43,292 bases of DNA from Luminiphilus sp. Its GTDB lineage: Bacteria; Pseudomonadota; Gammaproteobacteria; Pseudomonadales; Halieaceae. This document shows positions 8,458 through 17,650 of the stretch, one piece after another. The notes below the pieces were generated by a model. That model saw only the letters and a list, made by a program, of their open reading frames with translations. It was not told the DNA's origin and did not search any database. The stretch lies in NCBI GenBank assembly GCA_028117185.1, contig JAOHHD010000012.1:1-43292 (forward strand), read 5' to 3'. Every line of letters begins with the position of its first letter. Within the stretch, counting starts at the first letter, position 1. Made by a program: the position numbers and the translations under genes.

Positions 8458-8466
8458 TGTTACACT
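8458..8466 (+). promoter_or_regulatory. Extended -10 promoter of hslO, possible leaderless start
   Basis: TGTTACACT is an extended -10 (TG, one base, then TACACT at 8461-8466). The expected start site is at about 8473 and the ATG is at 8475, so the mRNA would have almost no leader. No convincing -35 is seen (TTATGC at 8439 is the best, 16 nt away). Confidence 0.45.
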
Positions 8467-8474
8467 GCGGCCCC

Positions 8475-9362
8475 ATGAAAATGCTCACTGATACTAGCCT
8501 CCGCTTTTTGTTTGACGGCATCGATGTGCGTGGAGAGTCAGTCAAGCTCGGTCCTGCCCTAGTTGATATGCTGGGGCAGCAACCTTATAGCCAGGCGGTC
8601 ACCCGCTTACTGGGTGAGTTTGCCTCTGCCGCCGTACTGATCAGTAACAATCTTAAGTATGAAGGCAGGATCATTCTGCAAGCTAAAAGTAGCCAAGCGA
8701 TTACCCTTGCGATGGTAGAGTGCTCGAGCGAAGGGCACATTCGCGGCATTGCTCAAGGCGACATTCAACGAGAGAGCACCGACCCGATGGCATTGCTCAA
8801 GGGTGGGCAGTTGGCGCTAACGATAGAACGGGACCAGGGGCAGCGTTATCAAGGGATCGTCGCCTTGGAAAACGGCTCTCTCGCTGACGTCCTAGAGGCC
8901 TATTTTGCTCAGAGTGAACAACTGGGCGCCAAATTTTGGCTTGCCAGTGACGGTCAAACCAGTGCTGGCCTGATGCTACAACAGCTACCCGCGCAGCTAT
9001 CCCACGGGGCTGCGCGGCAGGAACAGTGGAACCACCTCTGCACGCTGGCTGAAACGATCAGTTCGGCTGAGTTGCTAGACCTACCCTCAGAGACACTATT
9101 ATTCAAGCTTTATCATGAGGAAACCGTAACGCTGTACCCACCTACCCCCATTTTGTTTAAATGTCGGTGTAGTCGCGAGCGAAGTGCCGATACCATTGCG
9201 TTACTGCCTGATTCAGAAAAAGCAGACATTCTCGCTGAACTGGGTGTGATTACGTTGACTTGTGAACTGTGCGGTACATCATATTGTTTCGGCCCAGAAG
9301 TAATGGATCCAGCAGGCATCACCAGCGAGCCCAATGAGGGCGAAACTAGGACGCTACACTAA
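8475..9362 (+). CDS. hslO: Redox-regulated chaperone Hsp33
   Basis: A 295-residue Hsp33. The N-terminal core begins SLRFLFDGIDVRGE. The C-terminal zinc switch has its four cysteines in KCRCSRER and CELCGTSYC. Under oxidation, zinc release and disulphide formation activate the holdase in the family. In-frame ATGs at 8457, 8475 and 8481 all lack a Shine-Dalgarno sequence. I chose 8475 because an extended -10 ends 8 nt upstream. It is followed by pckA, as in E. coli, 93 nt downstream. The tail beyond the zinc domain is short and acidic. Confidence 0.93.
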   Translation: MKMLTDTSLRFLFDGIDVRGESVKLGPALVDMLGQQPYSQAVTRLLGEFASAAVLISNNLKYEGRIILQAKSSQAITLAMVECSSEGHIRGIAQGDIQRESTDPMALLKGGQLALTIERDQGQRYQGIVALENGSLADVLEAYFAQSEQLGAKFWLASDGQTSAGLMLQQLPAQLSHGAARQEQWNHLCTLAETISSAELLDLPSETLLFKLYHEETVTLYPPTPILFKCRCSRERSADTIALLPDSEKADILAELGVITLTCELCGTSYCFGPEVMDPAGITSEPNEGETRTLH

Positions 9363-9455
9363 GATCTTACGAATTAAACAGGAACGACCAAATAGCGGAA
9401 CGACAAGCAACTCACCCAAACTCACTGCCATAATGCACTTATCACGGAACCCAAA

Positions 9456-11018
9456 ATGACCGACGCAGTCCCCACACCTCCTGAAATTCACACCGAACTG
9501 TTGCCTGCAGCCCTCATTGAGATGGCGCTAGCACGAGGTGAGGGCGTTTTATCTGACACCGGCGCTTTACGGATCGAAACAGGGCCTCGCACCGGTCGGT
9601 CGCCCGCGGATCGATTTATCGTTAAAGAACCCTCTAGCGAAGAGTCGATCGACTGGGGAGGCGTTAATCGTCCATTTGACGCAGATCGGTTTGACGCCCT
9701 GTGGGAGCGCGTTAAATCTCATGCCAGTCAGTCTGAGACTTGGGTGCAATACATGCATGTGGGAGAGCACAGTGATCACTATCTCCCAGTTAAAGTGATT
9801 ACTGCAACAGCTTGGCAATCCTTGTTCGGTCGCAATATGTTCATCCGGCCTGAAACCTATAACCCGTCGCATAAACCCGAATGGAAAATACTCAATGTCG
9901 CCGACTTTGTCTGTGACCCTGAACGCGACGGCACGCATTCTGATGGCACCGTCATCATTCATTTCGGACAGCGTAAAGTCTTAATCGCGGGCATGCGTTA
10001 CGCCGGCGAAATGAAAAAAGCGATGTTCTCGGTGCAAAACTTCTTACTGCCCGAGAAGGATGTCATGCCGATGCACTGCTCCGCTAATATCGGCGAAGCC
10101 GGAGACACCACCTTATTTTTCGGCCTCTCAGGCACCGGCAAAACAACACTGTCAGCGGATCCCAGTCGTTACCTCATCGGTGATGACGAGCATGGCTGGT
10201 CCAAAGGGTCAGTCTTTAATATCGAAGGCGGTTGCTACGCGAAAACCATTGATTTAAGCCAAAAAAATGAGCCTGTCATTTGGGATGCTATTCGCACCGG
10301 TGCAATCATCGAAAATGTGGTGCTCGACGAGCAAGGACATGCCGACTACTGCGATACCAAGCTGACCGAAAATGGTCGCTGCTGCTACCCCCTGGAACAT
10401 GTTCAAAAACGCTCATCCAACAATGCTGGCGGTGAACCCGGATGCGTCATCTTCCTCACCTGCGACGTATTTGGTGTCTTGCCACCCATTTCAATCTTAT
10501 CCAAAGAGGCTGCCGCTTTTCATTTTCTGTCCGGCTACACGGCCAGAGTGGGCTCTACAGAGGTAGGCGCAGAGGCCGGTATCAACCCAACGTTTTCCAC
10601 CTGCTTTGGCGCACCTTTTATGCCCAGACCCGCAGGCGATTATGCTGAGCTACTGATCAAGCGCATTGAAGATTTTGGCAGCCAGGTTTACTTGATCAAT
10701 ACTGGATGGGCCGGAGGATCTGGCGCACCTGGCGGAAGCGGCGCGCGCTTTCCAATCCCAGTCACCCGCGCAGTGGTCAAAGCTGCCCAAGAAGGCTCAC
10801 TCATTGGCACAGAAACGCAACACATAGAGAGTCTTAACCTCTATTACCCCACCCACATTGCGGGCGTTGATCCGCAGTATACAAACCCTAAGGCGGGCTG
10901 GGATGACGATGAAGCCTATGAAAAACAGGCCCACCAGTTGGCGAAGCTCTTTACGGAGAACATCAAAAAATTTGATGTCAGTGAAGTCATCATTGCCGCG
11001 GGCCCACAGCCGCGCTGA
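9456..11018 (+). CDS. pckA: Phosphoenolpyruvate carboxykinase (ATP)
   Basis: A 520-residue PEPCK of the ATP class. It converts oxaloacetate plus ATP to PEP, CO2 and ADP in the cytosol, the entry step of gluconeogenesis. Substrate-binding TGRSPADRF lies at residues 46-54, the kinase P-loop GLSGTGKT at 223-230 and the metal-binding GDDEHGW at 242-248. The length is slightly below the usual 535-540. It follows hslO and is convergent with the RND genes. A CATAAT at 9429-9434 could be its own -10. For an organism living on fatty acids and organic acids, as the neighbouring genes suggest, this enzyme would be needed. Confidence 0.96.
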   Translation: MTDAVPTPPEIHTELLPAALIEMALARGEGVLSDTGALRIETGPRTGRSPADRFIVKEPSSEESIDWGGVNRPFDADRFDALWERVKSHASQSETWVQYMHVGEHSDHYLPVKVITATAWQSLFGRNMFIRPETYNPSHKPEWKILNVADFVCDPERDGTHSDGTVIIHFGQRKVLIAGMRYAGEMKKAMFSVQNFLLPEKDVMPMHCSANIGEAGDTTLFFGLSGTGKTTLSADPSRYLIGDDEHGWSKGSVFNIEGGCYAKTIDLSQKNEPVIWDAIRTGAIIENVVLDEQGHADYCDTKLTENGRCCYPLEHVQKRSSNNAGGEPGCVIFLTCDVFGVLPPISILSKEAAAFHFLSGYTARVGSTEVGAEAGINPTFSTCFGAPFMPRPAGDYAELLIKRIEDFGSQVYLINTGWAGGSGAPGGSGARFPIPVTRAVVKAAQEGSLIGTETQHIESLNLYYPTHIAGVDPQYTNPKAGWDDDEAYEKQAHQLAKLFTENIKKFDVSEVIIAAGPQPR

Positions 11019-11077
11019 TTCGCTCATCAGCCACCTAGGGGTGTTTGGTACATCACCGGCGGCATCAAGTCTCTGGC

Positions 11078-14000
11078 CTAATACGGGCTAGAGACCTCAT
11101 CTTGGTTGCCTCTGTAGCGGTGTAGTAAACGTAATCTTAACGCGCCCAGATCCTCAGCGATTAAAAACAAAGCGGGGACCAGTATTAGCGTGACGCCGGT
11201 GGCAAAAAGTACACCGAATGACAACGAGGTCACCATAGGGATCAAAAACTGTGCCTGCACACTCGTCTCTGACATGATCGGCAACAGGCCGACAAAGGTT
11301 GTCAATGAGGTCAATACGATAGGTCGGAATCGATCCTCGCCTGCCTGCAGCAACGCACTAACAATGTCTTGCCCCTCCCCTCGGAGCCGATTGATACGAT
11401 CAATCAATACTAGGTTGTCGTTCACAACAACCCCGGCACAAGCGGTCACGCCCATGATCGAAAACAGACTGACCTGCCATCCGAGGATCATGTGTCCAAA
11501 TATCGCGCCCATTAAACCAAACGGGACGGCTGTGAGAATCAACATCGGCTGCCAATACGACCGAAATGCGACGGCCATAAGCGCATAGATAATCATCATG
11601 GCGAGCGCCATGAGCCTGACGGTGGCATCCCGAAATTCAATTTCTTCCTGTAATTCGCCATCCAAGTTCACGTATAAATCGGGATATTGCTGCAGCCAAG
11701 TGGGCAGATAATCTCGAAATACCGCATCAACAATGTCTCTAGGAGGTGGACCGTTCGTCTCAACATCAGCATCAATCTCGAGCGTCCGAAGCCTGTCGAG
11801 GCGCTCCAATTTTTGGTAGCCCGCCTCGACGCGATAAGTCGCAACCGATTCAAAGGGCACCTCACCGCGCCCGGGAACGCGAATGTACATGTCATTCAGA
11901 TTGGCAATCGCTAGCCGCTCCTCCTCGGGGTAGCGCACCATCACCTTCACATCTTCACGACCACGAGGAATTCGTTGCGCCTCCGCGCCATAAAATGCCT
12001 GCCGCACCTGCCGCGCGACATCGGCGAGCCCGATTCCGAGCGTTTCCGCTGCAGGCTTTAGTTCGAGTACCAATTCATCGCGAGGACTATCAAAACTATC
12101 AGAGACGTCAAATACACCAGGGTAAGAGAGGAGAGCGGCCCTGACATCGGCAGCCAACGCTTCCAGATCTTCGATATTTCGCGATGCCAGTACCAACCTA
12201 ATGGGCTTACCGGGATCGCGAATGGTGTAATCCATGCGGACCTCCTTAGCCTCACTCAAAGCACCAGAGGCGCGACGCAAATCCCTAGCGAAGGCTTCCG
12301 TGTCCACTCCCTGACCCAGACTTTGAACAAAAACCTCGACCTCGTTGTCCCGCGCTCGGCCCAAAATACTGCCTATCGCGGGCGCTCCGTCGTACTCAGA
12401 TCGTTGGTTCCATTCGCTTCTCAAGGTCTCAGCGGTCTTGACGACCCGCTCCATCACCTGCTCAGATTGCAGGAATGCGCCCCCTTCTGGCATGGTGATG
12501 CGGGCTTCCACAAAGTCAGAGTTAATGCGGGGGAAAAAGGCTGACCGCAGCCACCCACCGCCGTAAAACGCTAGGCTCAAACTCAACATCACCAGAAAAA
12601 ATCCAGCCACTAAAAAGTGGTGCTGTAAGGCCCATCGTAACAACGGCCGATAACGATTTTTTGCAACTGACATTAACCAATCGGCACAAGCATGACGCCA
12701 CAACGTCAACTGCTTAAGCAGTGGCGTCGTGGCAGGTTTTTCAGGACCGATTTTTGATAAGTGGGCCGGTAAAATAAGTAGGCATTCGACAAGGGAGAAA
12801 GTCAGCGCCAGTAACACGACGATAGGGATGCCCTTCGCTGCATGTGCCCATTCGCCGGGCATAAACATCATCGGTGCAAAAAATACCATGGTGCTGATCA
12901 CCGCAAACAGAACCGGTTTGACCACCTCGCGAACACCCCACAAGGAGGCTTCACTGCTATCGAGGCCTTTGCACTGCGCGGTATGAATAGATTCCCCTAC
13001 GATAATGGCATCGTCGACGACAATTCCGAGCACCAATAAAAAGGCGAACAGGGAAATCATATTGAGCCCAACACCGGTATAAGGCAGTAAAAAAAATGTT
13101 CCGAGAAAAGCCACTGCGATACCGATGGAGACCCAGACGGCGACCACCGGCCTCAAAAATAATACGAGCACCAAAAAAACCAATAGCAGTCCACCCAAGC
13201 CGTTCTTCAGCAGTGTCTCAACCCGATCCTTAAACGGTACTGCCGCATCTCGCCAAAATGACAAAGACGCGCCATCAGGAAGATCAGGCGTTTGTTTGCC
13301 CACCCACTCAGTAATCACTCGAGAAGACTGTACGACATCAGGATTTGTCGTCACAAAGGCATACAAACCGTGATCAGGCATGCCATCGAAGCGACTGATG
13401 GTATCGATATCCTCAAATCCATCTTCAATGGTCGCCACCTCACCAAGATAAATCTGCGTACCATCTCGCGCGGTGATCAGTACAATTTTTTCAAAGTCCT
13501 CTCGGTAATAGGCTTGTCCCCGCGTCTGCACTCGAATGTCACCATCACCGCCTTTGATTGCGCCCGCAGGTAAATTGAGGGAGGCCGATTGAATGGCGAG
13601 AACTACGTCATCGAAGGACAGCTTATGGCGGCGTAAATCAACTTCTGAGACATTAACCGACACTTCATAACGACGCGGCGACACCAAATCAACTACTGAT
13701 ATCCAAGGCTGCCTCGCCAGATCATCGCGAAGTGACTCCCCGAGCTCTTTTAGTTCCCATTCGTCTAATTCTCCCGCCAACTCAACAATACCGAGCAAGT
13801 GGCGGTACACCAGTTCAGTGACCACAGGACGCTCAGCATCGGTAGGGAAGGTCGTGATCGCGTCGATACGGGTTTTTATTTCATTGGTCAATCGCTGTGT
13901 CGGATAACCCGGAAGTGCCTCAACCACCACCTGACCCATGCCATCTGAAGCAGTCGATCGAATCTCTTTGATGCCATCCAGATCGTGGATAGCCTCCTCA

Positions 14001-14215
14001 ATGCGGACGCAAATCTGCTCCTCCACTTCCTTGGGACTGGCTCCCGGAAACGGCATGGCAATACTCACCCGGTCAATCACGGGAGTCGGGAAAAACTGCT
14101 TATCGAGACCGGGAATGTTGTAAAGCCCTCCCACCACCAGCACCACCATGAATAGGTTTGCTGCGATGGGGTTGGTAATAAACCAACCTAGCAAGCCAGA
14201 TTTTTCAGCTGCCAC
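11078..14215 (-). CDS. RND-family efflux permease (AcrB/HAE-1 type)
   Basis: A 1045-residue inner-membrane proton-driven transporter. A first transmembrane helix near residues 12-30 is followed by a periplasmic region starting FPGASPKEVEEQI. The TM4 proton-relay pair occurs in LGIVVDDAIIVGE. A second repeat with VVNDNLVLIDRIN mirrors the fold. The GTG start at 14215 lies six bases after the fusion-protein stop, so the two are translated together. No outer-membrane channel gene is adjacent, so a TolC-like protein encoded elsewhere is expected. Heavy-metal-specific signatures were not obvious; a drug or lipid-like substrate is possible. Confidence 0.93.
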   Translation of the reverse strand: MAAEKSGLLGWFITNPIAANLFMVVLVVGGLYNIPGLDKQFFPTPVIDRVSIAMPFPGASPKEVEEQICVRIEEAIHDLDGIKEIRSTASDGMGQVVVEALPGYPTQRLTNEIKTRIDAITTFPTDAERPVVTELVYRHLLGIVELAGELDEWELKELGESLRDDLARQPWISVVDLVSPRRYEVSVNVSEVDLRRHKLSFDDVVLAIQSASLNLPAGAIKGGDGDIRVQTRGQAYYREDFEKIVLITARDGTQIYLGEVATIEDGFEDIDTISRFDGMPDHGLYAFVTTNPDVVQSSRVITEWVGKQTPDLPDGASLSFWRDAAVPFKDRVETLLKNGLGGLLLVFLVLVLFLRPVVAVWVSIGIAVAFLGTFFLLPYTGVGLNMISLFAFLLVLGIVVDDAIIVGESIHTAQCKGLDSSEASLWGVREVVKPVLFAVISTMVFFAPMMFMPGEWAHAAKGIPIVVLLALTFSLVECLLILPAHLSKIGPEKPATTPLLKQLTLWRHACADWLMSVAKNRYRPLLRWALQHHFLVAGFFLVMLSLSLAFYGGGWLRSAFFPRINSDFVEARITMPEGGAFLQSEQVMERVVKTAETLRSEWNQRSEYDGAPAIGSILGRARDNEVEVFVQSLGQGVDTEAFARDLRRASGALSEAKEVRMDYTIRDPGKPIRLVLASRNIEDLEALAADVRAALLSYPGVFDVSDSFDSPRDELVLELKPAAETLGIGLADVARQVRQAFYGAEAQRIPRGREDVKVMVRYPEEERLAIANLNDMYIRVPGRGEVPFESVATYRVEAGYQKLERLDRLRTLEIDADVETNGPPPRDIVDAVFRDYLPTWLQQYPDLYVNLDGELQEEIEFRDATVRLMALAMMIIYALMAVAFRSYWQPMLILTAVPFGLMGAIFGHMILGWQVSLFSIMGVTACAGVVVNDNLVLIDRINRLRGEGQDIVSALLQAGEDRFRPIVLTSLTTFVGLLPIMSETSVQAQFLIPMVTSLSFGVLFATGVTLILVPALFLIAEDLGALRLRLLHRYRGNQDEVSSPY

Positions 14216-14220
14216 TGCTG

Positions 14221-15414
14221 TTAACTTCCACTACGAAGCACCTCGGCCACCTCGACTGCCGTGCCTGATGACAGCAGGCTGCTCTGCTCTAATACGATGC
14301 GCTCTCCTGCTGCAACCCCTCGTACCCACACCTGCTCTTGCTCTCTGCGCAACAACTCAACCGGTAGTCTTTCAAGGCGATCCCCTTCTTCCAGCCGCAG
14401 CACCGTATTGTCGCCGCGTAGCGCGGTCGCTGGCAGTTTAATAGACTGCTGAATCGGCTTGCCCCGAATACTCGCCTCCACAAACAGACCCGGTGTTAAA
14501 GGCGGCCTAAGCTCAACACCCTCACTAAACGGATCGTTGACCTCAGCAATGGCAAAGGTTGCGCGACTATCGCGATCAATGCTCGCCTTCACTCGGGTAA
14601 TCTGACCCTGCCATTGCCAACTCTCCCCGCCAAAACGAGCAGTCAACGTCACATCAGGATAGGTATCGAGGCTTGTCTCGAATAAGGGCAAAGCCAATAG
14701 CGCGAGTTGCGATTCACTGATCGGAAGCAGCACCTCGACTCGGTCAGTCGCATAGACTTGCGCCAGCAAGGTACCGGGCGCCACAAACTGCCCAACATCC
14801 ACCTGCTTTTTTTCCAAGCGTCCGTCAAAAGGCGCTCTAACGGTGGTTCGTGCCAGCGCTAATTCCGCCGCTTCCACATCCGCTCGAGCGGCTTCAAGCG
14901 CGGTTTCGGCGGCGTAGAGTTGTGGTTTTCTCAAAAATAGATCATTGGCTTCGCTCGAACCCAGATCACGCCACTCTCGCTTCGCTTGTAGGTTTCGTCC
15001 TCGTTCCTCGGCGAGGCGCTGTGCTGCAGCCGCTTCCTGAGCCACTGCCCGTGCAATGGCAAAGTCGTAGTCAGATCTTTCTAATTGAAGCAGGGCATCG
15101 TCTTTTTTGAAAAACCTGCCCTCTAAAAAAGCGTCGCTCACTGTTTCCACTTTACCGCTGACTTGCGCCATTAAATTCACACGAGTTACCGGCTCCACGG
15201 TGCCCTGTGTTCGCACCCAAATAGCGTGCTCAGCGGGTGTGGCGATAATCACATTGACGAGCGGTCTACGAGGTTCAACCTGTTGAGATGACTCAGCCTC
15301 TGGTTTCCCCACAAGCACCCAAAAGCAGACCACCAATCCTGTGATCGTAAAAACCACTGAACCCACCAAACGATGGCGCGCAAAGCGAGCGGTGCTCGTA
15401 CTGTGATCAGTCAT
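14221..15414 (-). CDS. RND efflux membrane fusion protein (HlyD/AcrA type)
   Basis: A 397-residue periplasmic adaptor from ATG 15414, preceded by GAGGTGAG about 10 nt upstream; a further in-frame start at 15468 lacks a good site. One N-terminal transmembrane segment (residues about 17-36) anchors it. The lipoyl-like half VNLMAQVSGKVETV is followed by a coiled-coil hairpin rich in Ala, Glu and Arg, then the returning half TTVRAPFDGRLEKKQVDVG. It would link the permease encoded immediately downstream to an outer-membrane channel. It is divergent from the phasin gene at 15655, sharing a 240-nt control region. Confidence 0.92.
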   Translation of the reverse strand: MTDHSTSTARFARHRLVGSVVFTITGLVVCFWVLVGKPEAESSQQVEPRRPLVNVIIATPAEHAIWVRTQGTVEPVTRVNLMAQVSGKVETVSDAFLEGRFFKKDDALLQLERSDYDFAIARAVAQEAAAAQRLAEERGRNLQAKREWRDLGSSEANDLFLRKPQLYAAETALEAARADVEAAELALARTTVRAPFDGRLEKKQVDVGQFVAPGTLLAQVYATDRVEVLLPISESQLALLALPLFETSLDTYPDVTLTARFGGESWQWQGQITRVKASIDRDSRATFAIAEVNDPFSEGVELRPPLTPGLFVEASIRGKPIQQSIKLPATALRGDNTVLRLEEGDRLERLPVELLRREQEQVWVRGVAAGERIVLEQSSLLSSGTAVEVAEVLRSGS

Positions 15415-15654
15415 GATGCGGCATCTCACCTCAGCCAATGAATATGGGGGCAAATGGGCAATTTTCAAGCCCTCATCTGACGTAGTCCCATATCATTGTT
15501 ACGACAGATCCGTGCTTTAAGATGACGTCAATGTTACGCATCGGGGTTGTGCCTACTGCGCATTATTACCAGCTCCGATCGAGCCGTTAGAGGGCAGATT
15601 CTAATTTTAAGGACCACACTGCGCCGCGTTGACATCAAACCGGAGGACAAAGTG

Positions 15655-16173
15655 ATGGCAGAAGCAAAGGCGAAGGTTAAGGCAAAAGCAAAAGCGGCAC
15701 CGAAGAAGGCGACCGCAAAAAAGGCAGCGACTAAAAAAGTGGCCGCCAAGAAAACAGCGGCCAAAAAGCCCGCTGTAAAATCCAAAGCCAAGGCTACGGC
15801 CAAAGCGCAGCCCAAGGCCAAATCAAGCAGCAAGAAACGTGCGCGACCCGCCGCGGTTGAGACGGGACGTAAAGCCCTGTTGGCTGGCCTAGGGGTGTAT
15901 GGCAAGGCCTATGATCAAGTGCTGGAGCAATTTGCAGGAATGCAGGAGCAAGTCGACGACGCACAAAATCGCCTGAGCGCCAGCCGCAAACAGGCAGAAG
16001 CGATTTATCAATCACTTGTGGAGCGCGGTAGCGCTGTCGAGAAGGATGCCCTCAGGGCACTGGCAGACCTTGAGCTAGATTCATTGGCCGACCGATCAAA
16101 ATTGGAAGCGCAAATGAAAAAAGCGAAGACACGTTTCGATCAGTTGAAAGCCAAATTTGGTAAAGCCAACTGA
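15655..16173 (+). CDS. Phasin-like protein with N-terminal histone-H1-like Lys/Ala tail
   Basis: A 172-residue protein from ATG 15655, set by CGGAGGA at 15641-15647. Residues 1-62 are almost only Lys, Ala, Thr, Val and Pro in repeated AKKxAA units, like histone H1 or the tail of PhaF. Residues about 70-170 form a predicted amphipathic coiled coil starting with GRKALLAGLGVYGKAYDQ, as in phasins (PF05597). PhaF of Pseudomonas carries its basic tail at the C terminus; here the order is reversed. Binding to both PHA granules and DNA is inferred. The PhaD-like regulator follows, beyond a terminator. A purely DNA-binding AlgP-like role is the alternative. Confidence 0.78.
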   Translation: MAEAKAKVKAKAKAAPKKATAKKAATKKVAAKKTAAKKPAVKSKAKATAKAQPKAKSSSKKRARPAAVETGRKALLAGLGVYGKAYDQVLEQFAGMQEQVDDAQNRLSASRKQAEAIYQSLVERGSAVEKDALRALADLELDSLADRSKLEAQMKKAKTRFDQLKAKFGKAN

Positions 16174-16196
16174 AGCAGCACCGGTCCGTTTTTTGC

Positions 16197-16221
16197 GGGG
16201 AGCTACGGCTCCCCTTTTTTT
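16197..16221 (+). terminator. Intrinsic terminator after the phasin gene
   Basis: A perfect 7-bp stem GGGGAGC/GCTCCCC with a TACG loop is followed by seven T (16215-16221), 24 nt after the stop codon. It separates the phasin transcript from the TetR gene. Confidence 0.92.
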
Positions 16222-16333
16222 ATCAAAAACCCTCCTCAAACACTGCTCATGCGAGAGCGGGCGGAGCATTAGGCCGAGATGACCACTGAGACAATGTGGC
16301 GGCCAGAACCAATCCACTGGATGGGGGGAATCA

Positions 16334-16359
16334 AACCGATGAGTAACCCCATCGGTTAC
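16334..16359 (+). promoter_or_regulatory. Palindromic operator overlapping the TetR-gene promoter
   Basis: A perfect inverted repeat AACCGATG-N8-CATCGGTT (16334-16357) overlaps a second one, GTAACC-N5-GGTTAC (16343-16359). The second repeat runs into TACACT (16357-16362), the likely -10 of the regulator gene that starts at 16370. A repressor bound here would cover the -35 to -10 region. Autorepression is inferred from position and symmetry. Confidence 0.6.
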
Positions 16360-16369
16360 ACTTTGTCTT

Positions 16370-17032
16370 ATGAAAACTGCACAACGTATTCTCGCCACTG
16401 CCGCCGGTCTCTTCAACGAACTTGGAGAGCGCAACGTATCCGCCAGCGATGTGGCGTTAGCACTGGATATCAGTCCGGGCAACCTCTATTACCATTTTAA
16501 GGGTAAGGACGGGATACTCTCCGCGCTATTTCTCAACTTTTATCGGGATATCGCTGGGATGCTTGCGACGCCGATTGCGGAAACGGACTTTCTCGAGACG
16601 AGCGCACCGCTTGAGCGAAGCTGGCTATTTTTAACCGTGCTGATGGAAGCGATGTACGCACATCGGTTTCTATACCTCAATATGACTGATTTGATGCAAC
16701 GCTACCCAGATATCGACCGAGGAATGCGGCGCCTTATGTCACTCAAACGACGCGCCTCGCGCACACTTGCATCTGAATTACTGGCCCCCGTTGGCATCAA
16801 CGCACATCCTCAGCGCCTGGATCACATTGCTGACAGTATGACGATGACATTGAGCTATTGGCTCAGCTTTGATCACTGGGTCACCCCGTCTGAGCAGCCT
16901 CAACAAGTCATTCATCGCGGCGTCTTGCAGATTTTGTCTCATTGCGCCCCCTACCTCGGCGACCGAGAGTCAGATTTTTACGATGAGTGCGAATTAATCA
17001 ACGCCAGACTGCTCGATCTCGGTTCTGCATGA
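16370..17032 (+). CDS. TetR-family transcriptional regulator, PhaD-like
   Basis: A 220-residue TetR/AcrR regulator. The N-terminal helix-turn-helix region (residues 1-48) contains the family block ISPGNLYYHFKGKD. The rest is a helical ligand domain including an RFLYLNMTDLMQRYPDIDRGM segment like that of PhaD from Pseudomonas PHA clusters. The resemblance was judged by eye. No Shine-Dalgarno sequence precedes the ATG, while TACACT ends 7 nt upstream, so the mRNA may be leaderless. A palindrome over the promoter suggests autoregulation. Targets could be the upstream phasin or the RND pump operon. Confidence 0.85.
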   Translation: MKTAQRILATAAGLFNELGERNVSASDVALALDISPGNLYYHFKGKDGILSALFLNFYRDIAGMLATPIAETDFLETSAPLERSWLFLTVLMEAMYAHRFLYLNMTDLMQRYPDIDRGMRRLMSLKRRASRTLASELLAPVGINAHPQRLDHIADSMTMTLSYWLSFDHWVTPSEQPQQVIHRGVLQILSHCAPYLGDRESDFYDECELINARLLDLGSA

Positions 17033-17122
17033 GTTACTATTCGCAGGAGCTACCCTTTCCTTGGTAGATCGCCTCAGTATGGGGCGAAACCCATTCACTA
17101 TTGATTATATGGAGTATCAAAC

Positions 17123-17602
17123 ATGACCATTTCTGTAGGAGATTGCATCCCTAATTGCACCCTCGCGGTGATGGGGGGAGAAGGCCCCACACCCGTAACT
17201 ACTGCCGAGCTGTTCAATGGCAAGAAAGCACTGCTGTTTGCTGTGCCCGGAGCCTTTACACCCGGCTGCTCAATGACGCACTTACCAGGCTATGTTGCTA
17301 ACGCTGACACCATCAAGAGCCACGGTGTAGACAGTATTATTTGCATGTCGGTAAACGACGCTTTTGTGATGGGTGCATGGGGGCAGGCTCAGAACGCAGA
17401 GCATATTATTATGCTCGCCGATGGTAATGGTGAACTCACTGCCGCAATGGGCCTTGAACTGGATGGTTCAGGTTTCGGGCTTGGCACTCGCAGTCAGCGC
17501 TTTGCCATGATTGTAGAAGACGGCAAGGTAACGCACCTCAATATTGAGGAAGGTCCAGGCATCGATGTGAGCTCCGCCGAAACGATGATGGCGCTGCTGT
17601 AG
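17123..17602 (+). CDS. Peroxiredoxin, Prx5 type
   Basis: A 159-residue thiol peroxidase. The peroxidatic Cys49 lies in PGAFTPGCS, the Prx5-class motif (Prx1-type enzymes have FVCPTE). The supporting Arg is in GLGTRSQRF near residue 126. Additional cysteines at positions 8, 12 and 74 could serve as resolving residues, but this cannot be settled here. It reduces hydrogen peroxide and alkyl hydroperoxides using a thioredoxin- or glutaredoxin-type donor (family knowledge). A GGAG site precedes the ATG at 17123. It lies 90 nt after the TetR gene with its own leader, so it is probably independent. Confidence 0.92.
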   Translation: MTISVGDCIPNCTLAVMGGEGPTPVTTAELFNGKKALLFAVPGAFTPGCSMTHLPGYVANADTIKSHGVDSIICMSVNDAFVMGAWGQAQNAEHIIMLADGNGELTAAMGLELDGSGFGLGTRSQRFAMIVEDGKVTHLNIEEGPGIDVSSAETMMALL

Positions 17603-17650
17603 AAGGTCTGTCGGCAGCGCGCTGCAACCGCTGCGCTGTTCAACAGGGCG

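Noticed and set aside
8405..8545. N-terminal extension of the PHA-region protein to 8545
   Set aside because: The added 47 residues overlap hslO codons and its promoter and show no family similarity; the ATG at 8404 gives the usual family length.
15523..15530. TGACGTCA 8-bp palindrome in the phasin/efflux divergent region
   Set aside because: Single short palindrome without a repeat or a known bacterial regulator matching it; chance is sufficient.
15625..15640. TTGACA at about 15629 as a -35 for the phasin gene
   Set aside because: It lies about 25 nt before the ATG and next to the ribosome site, leaving no room for a -10 and a leader.
15534..15905. Long minus-strand reading opposite the phasin gene
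   Set aside because: It is the complement of the Lys/Ala-rich repeats; low complexity keeps the antisense frame open. There is no ribosome site, and the sense protein has a good one.
16341..16370. ATG at 16339 as an upstream start of the TetR protein
   Set aside because: It is out of frame with the helix-turn-helix coding sequence and lies inside the palindrome.
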